Shown here: positions 1 through 7,757 of the stretch, piece by piece
Layout of the letters: the number at the start of each line of letters is the position of its first letter
Position numbering within the stretch: position 1 is the stretch's first letter
Assembly: GCA_945862365.1 (NCBI GenBank)
Contig: CAMAXK010000011.1
Coordinates: forward strand, 1-42,884
DNA length: 42,884 nt
Origin: Chlamydia trachomatis
GTDB taxonomy: Bacteria > Chlamydiota > Chlamydiia > Chlamydiales > 2-12-FULL-49-11
Direction: 5' to 3'
Notes under the pieces: generated by a model
Databases searched by the model: none
Told to the model about the DNA's origin: nothing
The model's input: only the letters and a program-made list of their open reading frames with translations
Program-made: the position numbers and the translations under genes

Positions 1-1
1 T

Positions 2-505
2 GCAAGCGACTCTAATAAAGGAATGATGCAAAAAGCAGGGCAAATGATGCAAGAAGGTGATATTACAAGCGCTAAAAAATGCTTAGAAAGCTTACTTAAC
101 TCAACACATGAAGGGATGATTCATACCTTAGCAAAAGAGAACCTTGCAAAAATTGCGTATGAACAAGGGGATAGAAATAAAAGTTACGAGCTCCTTAAAA
201 GCGAGGAAAAAAACTTAACTTCTGATGGAAAGATTTTGTTTTACCGTATCTGTTTTGAAATGAAAGATTTTCAAAGGGTTATAGCCTTTGCCGGAGAGAT
301 ATTTGAACTGGAAAGAAAGAGTGAAATTGCCATAATTGCAGCAAAAGCCATGGGTTATGAGAAGAAAATTTCTGAGACCATAGCATGGCTTATGGCAGCA
401 AAGGTCTTTGGAGAGGTGAATATCCCTGAAATTGTAGAAAGCTCTGCATTCGATGAAATCCGCGACAGCGAGGAATTTAAAAAATTTATTTCTAAGAACT
501 CATAG
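2..505 (+). CDS. TPR-like helical protein, 5' truncated by window edge
   Basis: The frame is open from base 2 to the TAG at 503-505, so the gene probably begins upstream of the window. An internal ATG at 23 is possible, but the purine run before it is almost adjacent and it is not a convincing start. The 160 residues after that ATG are alpha-helical with paired-helix spacing (for example EGDITSAKKCLESLL and AKIAYEQGDRNKSYELL), which resembles tetratricopeptide repeats used for protein-protein contacts. No enzymatic motif, signal peptide or membrane segment is visible in this part. The next gene is HU, 112 bp downstream, with its own promoter-like sequence, so they need not be co-transcribed. 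The TPR call rests on pattern only. Confidence 0.55.
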   Translation, partial: ASDSNKGMMQKAGQMMQEGDITSAKKCLESLLNSTHEGMIHTLAKENLAKIAYEQGDRNKSYELLKSEEKNLTSDGKILFYRICFEMKDFQRVIAFAGEIFELERKSEIAIIAAKAMGYEKKISETIAWLMAAKVFGEVNIPEIVESSAFDEIRDSEEFKKFISKNS

Positions 506-563
506 TAAAAAATCTCTTCAAGGTGACTTATTTGAATTTTTATGACAGAATGCTTGTAACCTA

Positions 564-591
564 TTCACAGTTGTCATAAGCTGTATACATT
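564..591 (+). promoter_or_regulatory. putative promoter of the HU gene
   Basis: TTCACA (564-569, five of six matches to the sigma70-type -35) is followed after 16 bp by TACATT (586-591, four of six to the -10). This would start transcription near 598 and leave a leader of about 20 nt carrying the GGAGG at 606-610. Inferred from hexamers only. Confidence 0.3.
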
Positions 592-617
592 AACTAACCT
601 AACATGGAGGTCGCAAA

Positions 618-890
618 ATGAACAAAAACGAACTGATTGAAGAATTGTCTGATAAAACTGGATTTACAAAGTCTGATACACAGAAATTTTTAAACGCATA
701 CATAGAGTCTATTCAAAAAGCTCTACGTAAAGGAAAAGAGGTTCAACTTGTTGGTTTTGGTACATTTAAAGTAACAAGCAGAAAAGCAAGAACAGGAAGA
801 AACCCACAAACAGGAAAAGAGTTAAAGATTCCTGCCAAGAAAGTACCTTCTTTCCGTCCTGGAAAAGCTTTAAAAGAATCAGTTTCATAG
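618..890 (+). CDS. hup: HU/IHF-family nucleoid DNA-binding protein
   Basis: A 90-residue protein of the size and layout of HU: an N-terminal helical dimerisation part (MNKNELIEELSDKTGFTKSD), then the beta-arm region with the family signature GRNPQTGKELKIPAKKVPSF and the C-terminal FRPGKALK. HU proteins bind and bend DNA as dimers and help organise the nucleoid. The start is well supported by GGAGG at 606-610, seven bases before ATG. It is monocistronic: a promoter-like sequence lies upstream and a rho-independent terminator at 923-950. HU and IHF subunits cannot be separated by eye; the basic, short form favours HU. Confidence 0.95.
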   Translation: MNKNELIEELSDKTGFTKSDTQKFLNAYIESIQKALRKGKEVQLVGFGTFKVTSRKARTGRNPQTGKELKIPAKKVPSFRPGKALKESVS

Positions 891-922
891 TCTTAGTCGA
901 AATAAGCTGTTATTTTAGAATG

Positions 923-950
923 AAAACCTCGAGAGATTCGGGGTTTTTTT
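923..950 (+). terminator. rho-independent terminator of the HU gene
   Basis: The stem AAAACCTCG (923-931) pairs with CGGGGTTTT (939-947) with one G-T wobble and a 7-nt loop, and runs directly into seven T (944-950). It separates HU from htrA. Confidence 0.8.
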
Positions 951-1024
951 ATGTATGCAGGTTTTTGTTGTTAGAAATTTGAAATCTTGTGTATTATTTT
1001 TATTTTTTTGAAAAGGAGGTTTAT

Positions 1025-2455
1025 ATGAAAAAATATCTATTTTTAGCTGTTGCAAGTTCAAATATCTTACTTTTTGGAGCTTCAGAAAGTTTAAGCGGCA
1101 ACTGTGAGCATTGTGGGAACGGGTTATCTAATGCATTTGTAAATGTAGTAAAAAAATGTCGCAGTTCTGTAGTTTATATTGAAACAAAGCATAAACAGTC
1201 AGCATCAGAGTTTAACGCGATAGATCCTAACGATCCATTTCAAAATGATCTTTTAGAAAGGTTTTTTGGAGGAAGAAGAGGGGGATTTAGAAATCAAGCC
1301 CCGGAGGTTCAGGGATCTGGGACAGGATTTATTGTTTCTGAAGATGGGTATATAGTGACTAATTATCATGTAGTAAAAGATGCCTCTGAGATCAAAGTGG
1401 AGATCTATGAAGGGGGCAGTGTTGAAAAGGAATACAAGGCCGAATTAGTAGGCTATGATCATCAGACAGATATTGCAATTCTTCATATTGATGAAAAAGA
1501 TTTACCCTATTTGGAGTTTGCAGACTCAGATAAAATAGAGCCGGGGCAATGGATTGTTGCAATTGGTCATCCATTGAGACTTCGGGATTCAGTCACAGCA
1601 GGAGTTATTTCTGCAAAACACAGAATGAATTTGCAAATTACCGAACTTGGAGATTTTGTTCAAACCGATGCTTCTTTAAATCCAGGTTCAAGTGGTTCAC
1701 CATTACTTGATTTAGAAGGAAAGGTGGTAGCTGTAAATACAGCAATTATCCCACCTTCTGGAAAAAATATGGGTGTAGGATTTTCTGTCCCAAGTAATAT
1801 TGCGCAGATGGTTTACGATCATGTAAAAACATCTGGTGTAGTAAGTAGAGGTTTTCTTGGAGTAAATATTCAGGATTTGACCTCTGATTTAGCAGAAGGT
1901 TTTGGTTTAAAAAAAGGGACAAAGGGTGCTCTTATCTCTGAAGTTACCGAAGGCTCTGCAGGGGAGAAGGCCGGTCTTCAAAGTGCAGATGTAGTGATTG
2001 CATTTAATGGAGAGTCAATTAAAGATGCCGGTAGTTTTGCAACTCATGTAGGAAGGTTGCCTTCAGGAAATAAATCTAAGCTTACTATCTACCGAGCTGG
2101 GAAAAAGATGGATATTGAAGTTGTGCTTGGATCTAAGATGAAAGATGTATCTGCTGAGAGCGATAGTATTCATAAACTAGGGGTAATTGTAGAAGAACTT
2201 ACTGAGATCACCAAACAAAAATATCAACTTAAAGCTACAGACTCTGGTGTTATCATCAAAGAGGTCATTCCAGGAAGTCTTGCACACCGTGCGGGCTGGA
2301 AGGCAGATAGTGTGATCATGGCTGTTAATGGGGAGAAAGTCCAATCAATTGCAGATCTTTGTAAAGCTTTGGAAAAATCCAAAGATGGGAAGAAGGTGGT
2401 AGCTCTTTTGAACTTTAAGGGACATGCACTTTACTCTTCTATTTCTGTTTCATAA
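1025..2455 (+). CDS. htrA: periplasmic serine protease HtrA/DegP
   Basis: Trypsin-like protease-chaperone of the envelope, 476 residues from the ATG at 1025, which has an ideal AAGGAGGT just upstream. An in-frame GTG at 989 would add 12 residues before MKK and has no such site. A signal peptide (MKKYLFLAVASSNILLFGAS) implies export. The catalytic triad is His115 (TNYHVV), Asp149 (QTDIAI) and Ser223 (GSSGS, where GNSGG is usual). Two PDZ domains follow, at about 270-370 and 380-470. It degrades or refolds misfolded exported proteins. Known chlamydial HtrA proteins share this layout, and in C. trachomatis htrA also lies close to the M16 protease, rmuC, pssA and nrdAB. The gene is convergent with the M16C protease gene across the repeat gap. 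Confidence 0.96.
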   Translation: MKKYLFLAVASSNILLFGASESLSGNCEHCGNGLSNAFVNVVKKCRSSVVYIETKHKQSASEFNAIDPNDPFQNDLLERFFGGRRGGFRNQAPEVQGSGTGFIVSEDGYIVTNYHVVKDASEIKVEIYEGGSVEKEYKAELVGYDHQTDIAILHIDEKDLPYLEFADSDKIEPGQWIVAIGHPLRLRDSVTAGVISAKHRMNLQITELGDFVQTDASLNPGSSGSPLLDLEGKVVAVNTAIIPPSGKNMGVGFSVPSNIAQMVYDHVKTSGVVSRGFLGVNIQDLTSDLAEGFGLKKGTKGALISEVTEGSAGEKAGLQSADVVIAFNGESIKDAGSFATHVGRLPSGNKSKLTIYRAGKKMDIEVVLGSKMKDVSAESDSIHKLGVIVEELTEITKQKYQLKATDSGVIIKEVIPGSLAHRAGWKADSVIMAVNGEKVQSIADLCKALEKSKDGKKVVALLNFKGHALYSSISVS

Positions 2456-2470
2456 ACAAATAGAGATTAA

Positions 2471-2660
2471 AGTTACGGGGAAAAATTTAACACAAAGGCA
2501 CAAAGAAAAGAGGGTAGAAGAGTCGAGTAATCGACTCTTCTACCCTCTTGTTGAATCTTTATTAAAGGTTTTTTTTCTCAACTCTTTCATACGTAAGGTT
2601 ACTAATCAAGACTAATTTAAAATGACTATATGGACTCTAGAGTAAGTAAAGAGATATCAA
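2471..2660. repeat. long-hairpin repeat, copy A (short stem variant)
   Basis: First copy of a dispersed element, starting 15 bp after the htrA stop. It shares the left flank (AGTTACGG..GAAAATTTAACACAAAGGCACAAAG) and the right flank (GAATCTTTATTAAAGG to CTCTAGAGTAAG) with the copies at 4161 and 4441. The roughly 106-nt core seen there is replaced by a perfect 19-bp hairpin at 2508-2549. Copy B starts at 2661. A short reading frame over this stretch is taken as a by-product of the repeat. Confidence 0.75.
2508..2549. terminator. perfect 19-bp inverted repeat with GTAA loop downstream of htrA
   Basis: The left arm 2508-2526 and right arm 2531-2549 are exact reverse complements, separated by GTAA. 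It lies 53 bp after the htrA stop between convergent genes and could stop transcription or block 3' exonucleases. There is no immediate T-run on the plus strand (TTGTTGAATCTTT follows), so it is not a textbook terminator. Confidence 0.5.
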
Positions 2661-2795
2661 AGTTACGGTGGAAAATGTAACACAAAGACACAAAGAAAGG
2701 TATTGAATTCTTTATAAACTTTCAGCAACAAGAAGTTATCTTCCCCTAATCAAATCAGGACATCGATAGAAGCATTGAAAATGCAAAAAGATAGC
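2661..2795. repeat. long-hairpin repeat, copy B, right half missing
   Basis: The left flank AGTTACGGTGGAAAATGTAA, the CACAAAGACACAAAG arm and part of the core (TTTATAAACTTTCAGCAACAAGAAG, then AATCAAATCAGGACAT) align with copies at 4161 and 4441. Similarity stops after about 2795, and the right arm and right flank are absent. The junction adjoins the DUF1016 cassette, as if the cassette interrupted or replaced this copy. Confidence 0.65.
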
Positions 2796-2806
2796 TTCTT
2801 GACGCT

Positions 2807-2845
2807 AAAAAGTCAAACCATTGAGTTAGGAAACTCTTTGACTTT
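2807..2845. other. hairpin at the left boundary of the DUF1016 cassette
   Basis: AAAGTCAAA (2809-2817) pairs exactly with TTTGACTTT (2837-2845). Inside it GAGTT (2823-2827) pairs with AACTC (2832-2836), leaving a CCATT bulge on one side. It lies just after the point where repeat copy B breaks off and 50 bp before the small ORF. Possible roles are a cassette end, an operator or a terminator; the sequence does not decide. Confidence 0.45.
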
Positions 2846-2895
2846 ATTATTCTTAAATGTCATTATTTTTTATCTAAAAATAATTTTAGGTTTAC

Positions 2896-3063
2896 ATGAA
2901 ATCTACCACAACACAAAAATTAGCTAAGACCATTTTCTATATGACGGAAAGGGGAAAAATGTTGCTAATTGAACGCTTCATTAAAAAACTTAGAGACCAA
3001 AATAAAATAGAGAAATCGGCCCTACTATATGAAGGGATCGAACTTTTTTTGAGAAGGAAATAG
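2896..3063 (+). CDS. small protein, ribbon-helix-helix-like, upstream of DUF1016
   Basis: A 55-codon ORF too short for many gene callers. The protein runs from MKSTTTQKLAKTIFYM to IELFLRRK. Its predicted order is short strand (KTIFYM), helix (GKMLLIERFIKKLRD), turn (QNKIEK), helix (SALLYEGIELFLRR). This matches the ribbon-helix-helix fold of small operator-binding regulators and antitoxins. The stop at 3061-3063 lies 12 bp before the DUF1016 ATG and overlaps its AGGAAGG ribosome site, so the two are probably one operon. No strong ribosome site is seen for its own start. Function as regulator or antitoxin of the nuclease is inference from fold pattern and position. Confidence 0.45.
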   Translation: MKSTTTQKLAKTIFYMTERGKMLLIERFIKKLRDQNKIEKSALLYEGIELFLRRK

Positions 3064-3075
3064 GAAGGTCACAAG

Positions 3076-4113
3076 ATGTCTAAAAAGAAAGATCTACCAT
3101 CAAAGATTCCTCAAAAATATAGTGCAATCCTCACGGTATTGAGCTCTAAAATAAAGGCGGCCCAAGCAAGAGCTATGGGTGCTGTGAATAGGGAGCTTAT
3201 TGAGATATACAGAGAGATAGGAAAAACAATACACGAGCAACAAGAGGTGGAGGAATGGGGAGAATCCGTGGTCGGTAAATTGGCTGAAGATCTCCAAGAA
3301 ATGTTCCCAGGGATGAGGGGTTTTTCTGATCGCAACCTATGGAGGATGAAGGACTTCTATCAAGCTTATATGGGGAATGAAAAACTGACGACACTGTCGG
3401 CAGAAATTAGCTGGTCTCACAATGTTGCCATTCTTTCTACTTGCAAGGACAATATTAAAAAAGAGTTTTACATGAGAATGTCTAAGAAAAACGGATGGTC
3501 TTATAGGGTATTACTCCACCATATCGAAGGCGGTACTTTCGAACGAACAATCGTCGCTCAGTCAAACTTCAAAGAGAACCTCCCCACGAACATGCATCCT
3601 GAAGCTATTTTAGTCGCTAAAGACGAATATGCATTGGATTTTCTAGGATTAGCTAATGAGCACAGCGAACATGAACTTGAAAGAGCTATTGTTAGAAACA
3701 TCGAGTCCTTTTTGCATGAAGTGGGAACTTCTTTGGCATTCCTAGGATCTCAATATCGTATTGAGCTAGAAGGGCAAGAGTTTTTTATAGATTTGCTATT
3801 CTATCACCGAAAACTTAGGTCATTAATAGCTGTAGAGCTTAAGATATCAGAATTTATACCAGAGCATATTGGTAAAATGCAGTTCTATTTATCGGTCCTA
3901 GACGATAAAGAAAGGTTAGAAGGGGACAATCCTTCTATCGGTATTATACTGTGCAAAAGCAAGAAGAGAACTGTTGTAGAGTACGCATTAAAAGATGCAA
4001 ACAAGCCAATTAATGTTGCATCGTATCACCTGGTTAAGGAACTTCCCAAAGAACTAGCAAAAGAACTCCCTTCTCTAGAACAAATGGAAAAGCTACTAAA
4101 GGACATAGAATAA
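3076..4113 (+). CDS. DUF1016 / YhcG-family PDDEXK nuclease
   Basis: A 345-residue protein with the standard two-part layout of the family: an N-terminal helical DUF1016_N region (about 15-160, with VNRELIEIYREIGKTI and FSDRNLWRMKDFY) and a C-terminal PDDEXK nuclease fold (about 175-335). Candidate catalytic residues are Asp239 (FFIDLLFYH) and Glu254/Lys256 in VELKI, with Gln269 (GKMQFY) as the following motif. Such proteins are common in accessory DNA and are suspected of acting on DNA, but the biological role is not settled. A ribosome site AGGAAGG precedes ATG. The gene sits with the 55-residue ORF inside an array of long-hairpin repeats, a setting that suggests acquisition as a cassette. 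Confidence 0.88.
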   Translation: MSKKKDLPSKIPQKYSAILTVLSSKIKAAQARAMGAVNRELIEIYREIGKTIHEQQEVEEWGESVVGKLAEDLQEMFPGMRGFSDRNLWRMKDFYQAYMGNEKLTTLSAEISWSHNVAILSTCKDNIKKEFYMRMSKKNGWSYRVLLHHIEGGTFERTIVAQSNFKENLPTNMHPEAILVAKDEYALDFLGLANEHSEHELERAIVRNIESFLHEVGTSLAFLGSQYRIELEGQEFFIDLLFYHRKLRSLIAVELKISEFIPEHIGKMQFYLSVLDDKERLEGDNPSIGIILCKSKKRTVVEYALKDANKPINVASYHLVKELPKELAKELPSLEQMEKLLKDIE

Positions 4114-4160
4114 AAGAATATTCACTTCTTTATGGTCTAGTAGTCATTTGATTTTAATTT

Positions 4161-4440
4161 AGTTACGAGGGAAAATTTAACACAAAGACACAAAGAAATG
4201 CATTGAAATCTTTTTAAACTTTTAGCGACAAGAAGCAATCTTCTTTGGATCAAATCAGGACATGGCTAAAAGAATAGAGGGATTGAAAATACAAAAGGAT
4301 AGGTGTATTATGCATTCCTTTGTGCCTTTGTGTTGAATCTTTATTAAAGGTTTTTCGTCTTCAACTCTTCCATATTAAGGGTGCTAATCAAAGCCAATTT
4401 CAAATGACTATATCGATTCTAGAGTAAGTAGGGATATGAC
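4161..4440. repeat. long-hairpin repeat, copy C (full length)
   Basis: A complete unit. The left arm 4180-4203 and right arm 4310-4333 are reverse complements over 24 nt with two differences. They flank a core of 106 nt, and a right flank continues to GATTCTAGAGTAAG and the junction with copy D. The arms are built from CACAAAG modules ending in ATGCAT. Copies C and D stand head to tail. No gene is evident in this stretch. Confidence 0.8.
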
Positions 4441-4740
4441 AGCTACGGTGGAAAATTAAACACAAAGGCACAAAGTCACAAAGACACAAAGAAATGCATT
4501 GAAATCTTTTTAAACTTTTTGGCAACAAGAGGGTATCTTTCTATTCAAATTATAAGATGGATAAAAGGATAGAGGGATTGAAAATACAAAAGGATAGGTG
4601 TATTATGCATTCCTTTGTGTCTTTGTGCTCTTTGTGCCTTTGTGTTGAATCTTTATTAAAGGTTTTTCGTCTTCAACTCTTCCATACTAAGGGTGCTAAT
4701 CAAGGCCAATTTCAAATGACTATATCGATTCTAGAGTAAG
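4441..4740. repeat. long-hairpin repeat, copy D (extended stem)
   Basis: Same architecture as copy C, but both arms carry about two extra CACAAAG modules: left arm 4460-4499, right arm 4605-4645. The core keeps GGATAGAGGGATTGAAAAT and the right flank is nearly identical to copy C. The distal end (about 4720-4740) forms the last codons and stop of the minus-strand M16C protease gene. A 60-codon frame on the plus strand here is judged a by-product of the repeat. Confidence 0.8.
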
Positions 4741-7659
4741 GGTCGATTTAAGTTTTAGATTTGCCTCTGTCAGCTTTTGTTTATCACTATATGAAACTTG
4801 TGTAGCTTCATTTTCAAGACCACGTAAGATAATTTCTTTTACAGCTCGTTTCACATCTTCCTTTTTAAGGGAGAGGACAGCGTCTCGAAATTTTTGTCTT
4901 ACTTCTTTCGTCAGGCCCACTTTTTCTTGAAAATAGGTAACTGTTCCGCGACAGGAGACGGCAACTGGGGAGTCTACATCTTGGATATAGCTTAAAATGG
5001 CCTCTGTTAGCTCACGATCGCTGATATCTTTTTCAGCAAGGGCTTTTGCAGCTGCGTGAAATGCTTCGATTGTAGAGACAATATGAGGGTCTCGTGAACT
5101 ATAAAATTGTAAAACACCTGTAAGGATGTTGTATTTTACACCAGAGCCATAAGCGCCTCCCTTTTCTCTCACCATTTTATGAATATAGATGTTTTCAAGA
5201 AGGTAGGTGGCAATTTTTAGTGCAGGGCTTAATTCTGATCTAATTGTTACAGACATTACCGCTAAAGCATTATGAGCGATACCAGAGGAGATGATCACCC
5301 CTTTGTTTTGAGCAGGGGAGGGCTTAGGAAGTTCAATCCATGGTTGGTAGGAAGATGCAGCGTTTGATAAAGCAAGTATGTTGTAGAAGTGATATTTTTC
5401 AAGATCCTCAAAATCTTTCTTTTCACAAGATATCACAAGATGTGCGTTATTTAGGTGAAAGAGAATTTTTATAAATTCATTAAACTTTTCGATGATCCAT
5501 CCAAGATTATCCTCAAGATTACTCATGATCCCTTTCATAAATTTATAGTAAGGGGCGCCATACCAAAGATTTCCTAAGTGAGTCCAAGGGGAGATGTGAG
5601 CACAGGATTGTTTTAAAGCATACCCAAGAGCTCGCCTATTTACCTCACTTTCTAAAGACGAGTAGGTTTGAGTGATGAGGTCTTCTATTCTTTCCTTATC
5701 ATCTACATCAATATTTAAGATGATATCTTTTAGTATGTTGAAACACTCTTTTGTGTTTCTTTTTAAAAATCTTGATGAGATAGACAGAGTTGGGTAACAA
5801 GTATTGATATCATCTCTTTGTACATTGAGCGCAAGGCCCGAGGAGAGTGATCCAAAATGTTGTTGAATTCGTTGCATATTTTGTTCCCAATGAACATCTT
5901 TTGTTCCAAGTTCAGGGATAATAGAGCTAAAAAGTCTTAACAGCTGCAGATCTTCTTCAGGGATTTGAGGGATATCAAAGATTAAATCTACATAGGAAAT
6001 AGAATTGGTAAAGACATCATGATGGTAAATGGTATTGTTTTTTTCCATACTCGATGAGATCGGAAAATAGGGGGTATTTTTCGGAATATCGCTGATTAAT
6101 AAACTTGGCAGGCAGTCTATGTTTTCATTATCTGAAGCTAGTTGATATTCCTCAAATGTTTCAATTTCATCTTGAAGATGTTTTCTTTCATTTTTAGATA
6201 AAGAAGAGGAAATTTTTTCAAGATGGCTTTTTTCTTCTAAAAGTTCTTTTTCACGTACTGTTGTATCAGGGGATAAAATTAATCCTACACGATGATGGTT
6301 ACTCAAAAACATTTTTTCTATAAAATTTGAAAGGTAGTTTGGATCTTCCAATTTTTTTCTTAAGAATGAAATTAATGAATGAATTTTTAAGCCATCGGAA
6401 AGATCCCCCCCTTGCTGATAGGGCATAAGGGTTCTCATCATTAGATCAAGGCCGTAGGGACCACTTGAACCTAATATTTCAGATTTTGAAAATTCAAGCT
6501 GATGAAGCGCCCCTTCTATCCAATCCTTTGAAATACCCTCTTCCTTAATTTCTTTCAAAGAGGTAAGGATTGTCTTTTCCAATTCCTTTGGATCCCCATT
6601 AACACCTACACAAAAAATTACATAGGGTAATTCTCTTGCATCTGAGTCATACATGGCATAAACATCTTTACACTGCCCAGCTTTTAGAACTTTTCTTTTA
6701 AGTAAAGAGGCGTCTGTATCCATTAAAATGATATCAAGAAGCATTAAGGTCATCACCTCTTCTTGCTCTTGGATAGAACATGTGACAAATCCAAGGGAGT
6801 AATAGGTGGGGTCAGTGGACGAATCTGTAGAATGATACGATTCTTTGTAGAATTTGGGCTCTTTAAATCGTGCAACTTTTTCAATTGGTGGGATGGAGTT
6901 AATTTTCTCTAGCTTTTCATTAAATACGTTTTTGTTCAAAAAATCTAAATGCCTTTCTAATGGGATATCGCCATAGAAGAAGTAATCACACCTTCTTTTG
7001 TCGTAAAATTTTTTATGAAAACTTATGAGTTCTTCATGTGTAAGGTCGGTGATATTTTTTGGTACCCCACCAGAATCATACCCATAGGTATTTTTCGGAT
7101 AAAGGTAGGTCATTAAATGTCTCCACGCAACAGAAGAGGGGTTTGAAAAAACACCCTTCATCTCATTAAATACGATTCCTTTTATAGTAAGGGGGGAGTT
7201 TATATCTTCTGGATTACTAAATTCTAATCGATGACCCTCTTGCATAAAACTTTCCTTTGTAAGAAGCGGGTTTAATGCAGCATCTAGATAAACAGATAAA
7301 ATATTATAAAAGTCTTTTTCGATTTGAGAGGAGGCGACATATCCTGTCCAAAGCTTAGAGGTAAATGCATTCATAAATGTATTACAGCTTCTTCGGAGCA
7401 TAGAAAAAAATGGATCATGAATAGGGTACTTTTTAGACCCACATAAAACAGTGTGCTCTAGAATATGAGCAACCCCTGTATCATCTGAACAATAGGTTTT
7501 AAAGCATAGGCCAAAGACATTTTCTTTATCATCTGCTTTTATATGAAAGATTTTAGCCCCACTTTCCTTGTGCTCGGCAAGAATTAAAGTGACATGGATC
7601 TCCTCTATAGCTTCGATCTCTTTTATGAGAAAACCGCCGTAAATATCGCCCACCTTCAT
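4720..7659 (-). CDS. M16C zinc metalloprotease (PreP / insulinase family)
   Basis: A 979-residue peptidase, the usual length of PreP-type presequence peptidases. The N-terminal catalytic domain carries the inverted zinc motif HILEH (His65, Glu68, His69), followed by the typical CGSKKYPIHDPF and NTFMNAFT. A C-terminal M16 domain contains the REKGGAYGSGVKY substrate-binding element. The family folds as a clamshell chamber and degrades short unstructured peptides; no signal peptide is seen, so it is probably cytoplasmic. In C. trachomatis an insulinase-like gene lies beside htrA (CT824, from memory). The last residues (about TLESI) and the TAG stop are encoded by the end of repeat copy D, so the original C-terminus may have been replaced. 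Start chosen at the ATG preceded by AAGGATG. Confidence 0.92.
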   Translation of the reverse strand: MKVGDIYGGFLIKEIEAIEEIHVTLILAEHKESGAKIFHIKADDKENVFGLCFKTYCSDDTGVAHILEHTVLCGSKKYPIHDPFFSMLRRSCNTFMNAFTSKLWTGYVASSQIEKDFYNILSVYLDAALNPLLTKESFMQEGHRLEFSNPEDINSPLTIKGIVFNEMKGVFSNPSSVAWRHLMTYLYPKNTYGYDSGGVPKNITDLTHEELISFHKKFYDKRRCDYFFYGDIPLERHLDFLNKNVFNEKLEKINSIPPIEKVARFKEPKFYKESYHSTDSSTDPTYYSLGFVTCSIQEQEEVMTLMLLDIILMDTDASLLKRKVLKAGQCKDVYAMYDSDARELPYVIFCVGVNGDPKELEKTILTSLKEIKEEGISKDWIEGALHQLEFSKSEILGSSGPYGLDLMMRTLMPYQQGGDLSDGLKIHSLISFLRKKLEDPNYLSNFIEKMFLSNHHRVGLILSPDTTVREKELLEEKSHLEKISSSLSKNERKHLQDEIETFEEYQLASDNENIDCLPSLLISDIPKNTPYFPISSSMEKNNTIYHHDVFTNSISYVDLIFDIPQIPEEDLQLLRLFSSIIPELGTKDVHWEQNMQRIQQHFGSLSSGLALNVQRDDINTCYPTLSISSRFLKRNTKECFNILKDIILNIDVDDKERIEDLITQTYSSLESEVNRRALGYALKQSCAHISPWTHLGNLWYGAPYYKFMKGIMSNLEDNLGWIIEKFNEFIKILFHLNNAHLVISCEKKDFEDLEKYHFYNILALSNAASSYQPWIELPKPSPAQNKGVIISSGIAHNALAVMSVTIRSELSPALKIATYLLENIYIHKMVREKGGAYGSGVKYNILTGVLQFYSSRDPHIVSTIEAFHAAAKALAEKDISDRELTEAILSYIQDVDSPVAVSCRGTVTYFQEKVGLTKEVRQKFRDAVLSLKKEDVKRAVKEIILRGLENEATQVSYSDKQKLTEANLKLKSTLTLESI

Positions 7660-7735
7660 AAATACATCCTTAGATAAATAAAGAGATCCATACTACCAAA
7701 CAAAATCCTTTCATGCCACTACAATTTAGATATAC

Positions 7736-7753
7736 ACCCCCTAAAGAGGGGGT
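7736..7753 (-). terminator. GC-rich hairpin just after nrdB
   Basis: ACCCCCT (7736-7742) and AGGGGGT (7747-7753) form a perfect 7-bp stem with a 4-nt loop, five bases beyond the nrdB stop on the minus strand. There is no strong U-run after it, so it may be a weak terminator or an mRNA 3' end stabiliser. Confidence 0.5.
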
Positions 7754-7757
7754 AGAT

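Noticed and set aside
989-1024. Upstream GTG start for htrA
   Set aside because: It would place MYYFYFFEKEVY before a good signal peptide; the ATG at 1025 has a near-perfect ribosome site.
2424-2615. Small plus-strand ORF after htrA (63 codons) and a similar 60-codon frame at 4557-4739
   Set aside because: Both lie in the long-hairpin repeats, have no ribosome site and no protein-like composition.
3100-3394. Three overlapping minus-strand ORFs inside the DUF1016 gene
   Set aside because: Shadow frames without ribosome sites, covered by a well-recognised protein on the other strand.
4161-4740. CRISPR array suggested by repeated CACAAAG motifs
   Set aside because: The units are 280-300 bp with inverted arms, not short direct repeats with unique spacers, and no cas genes are present.
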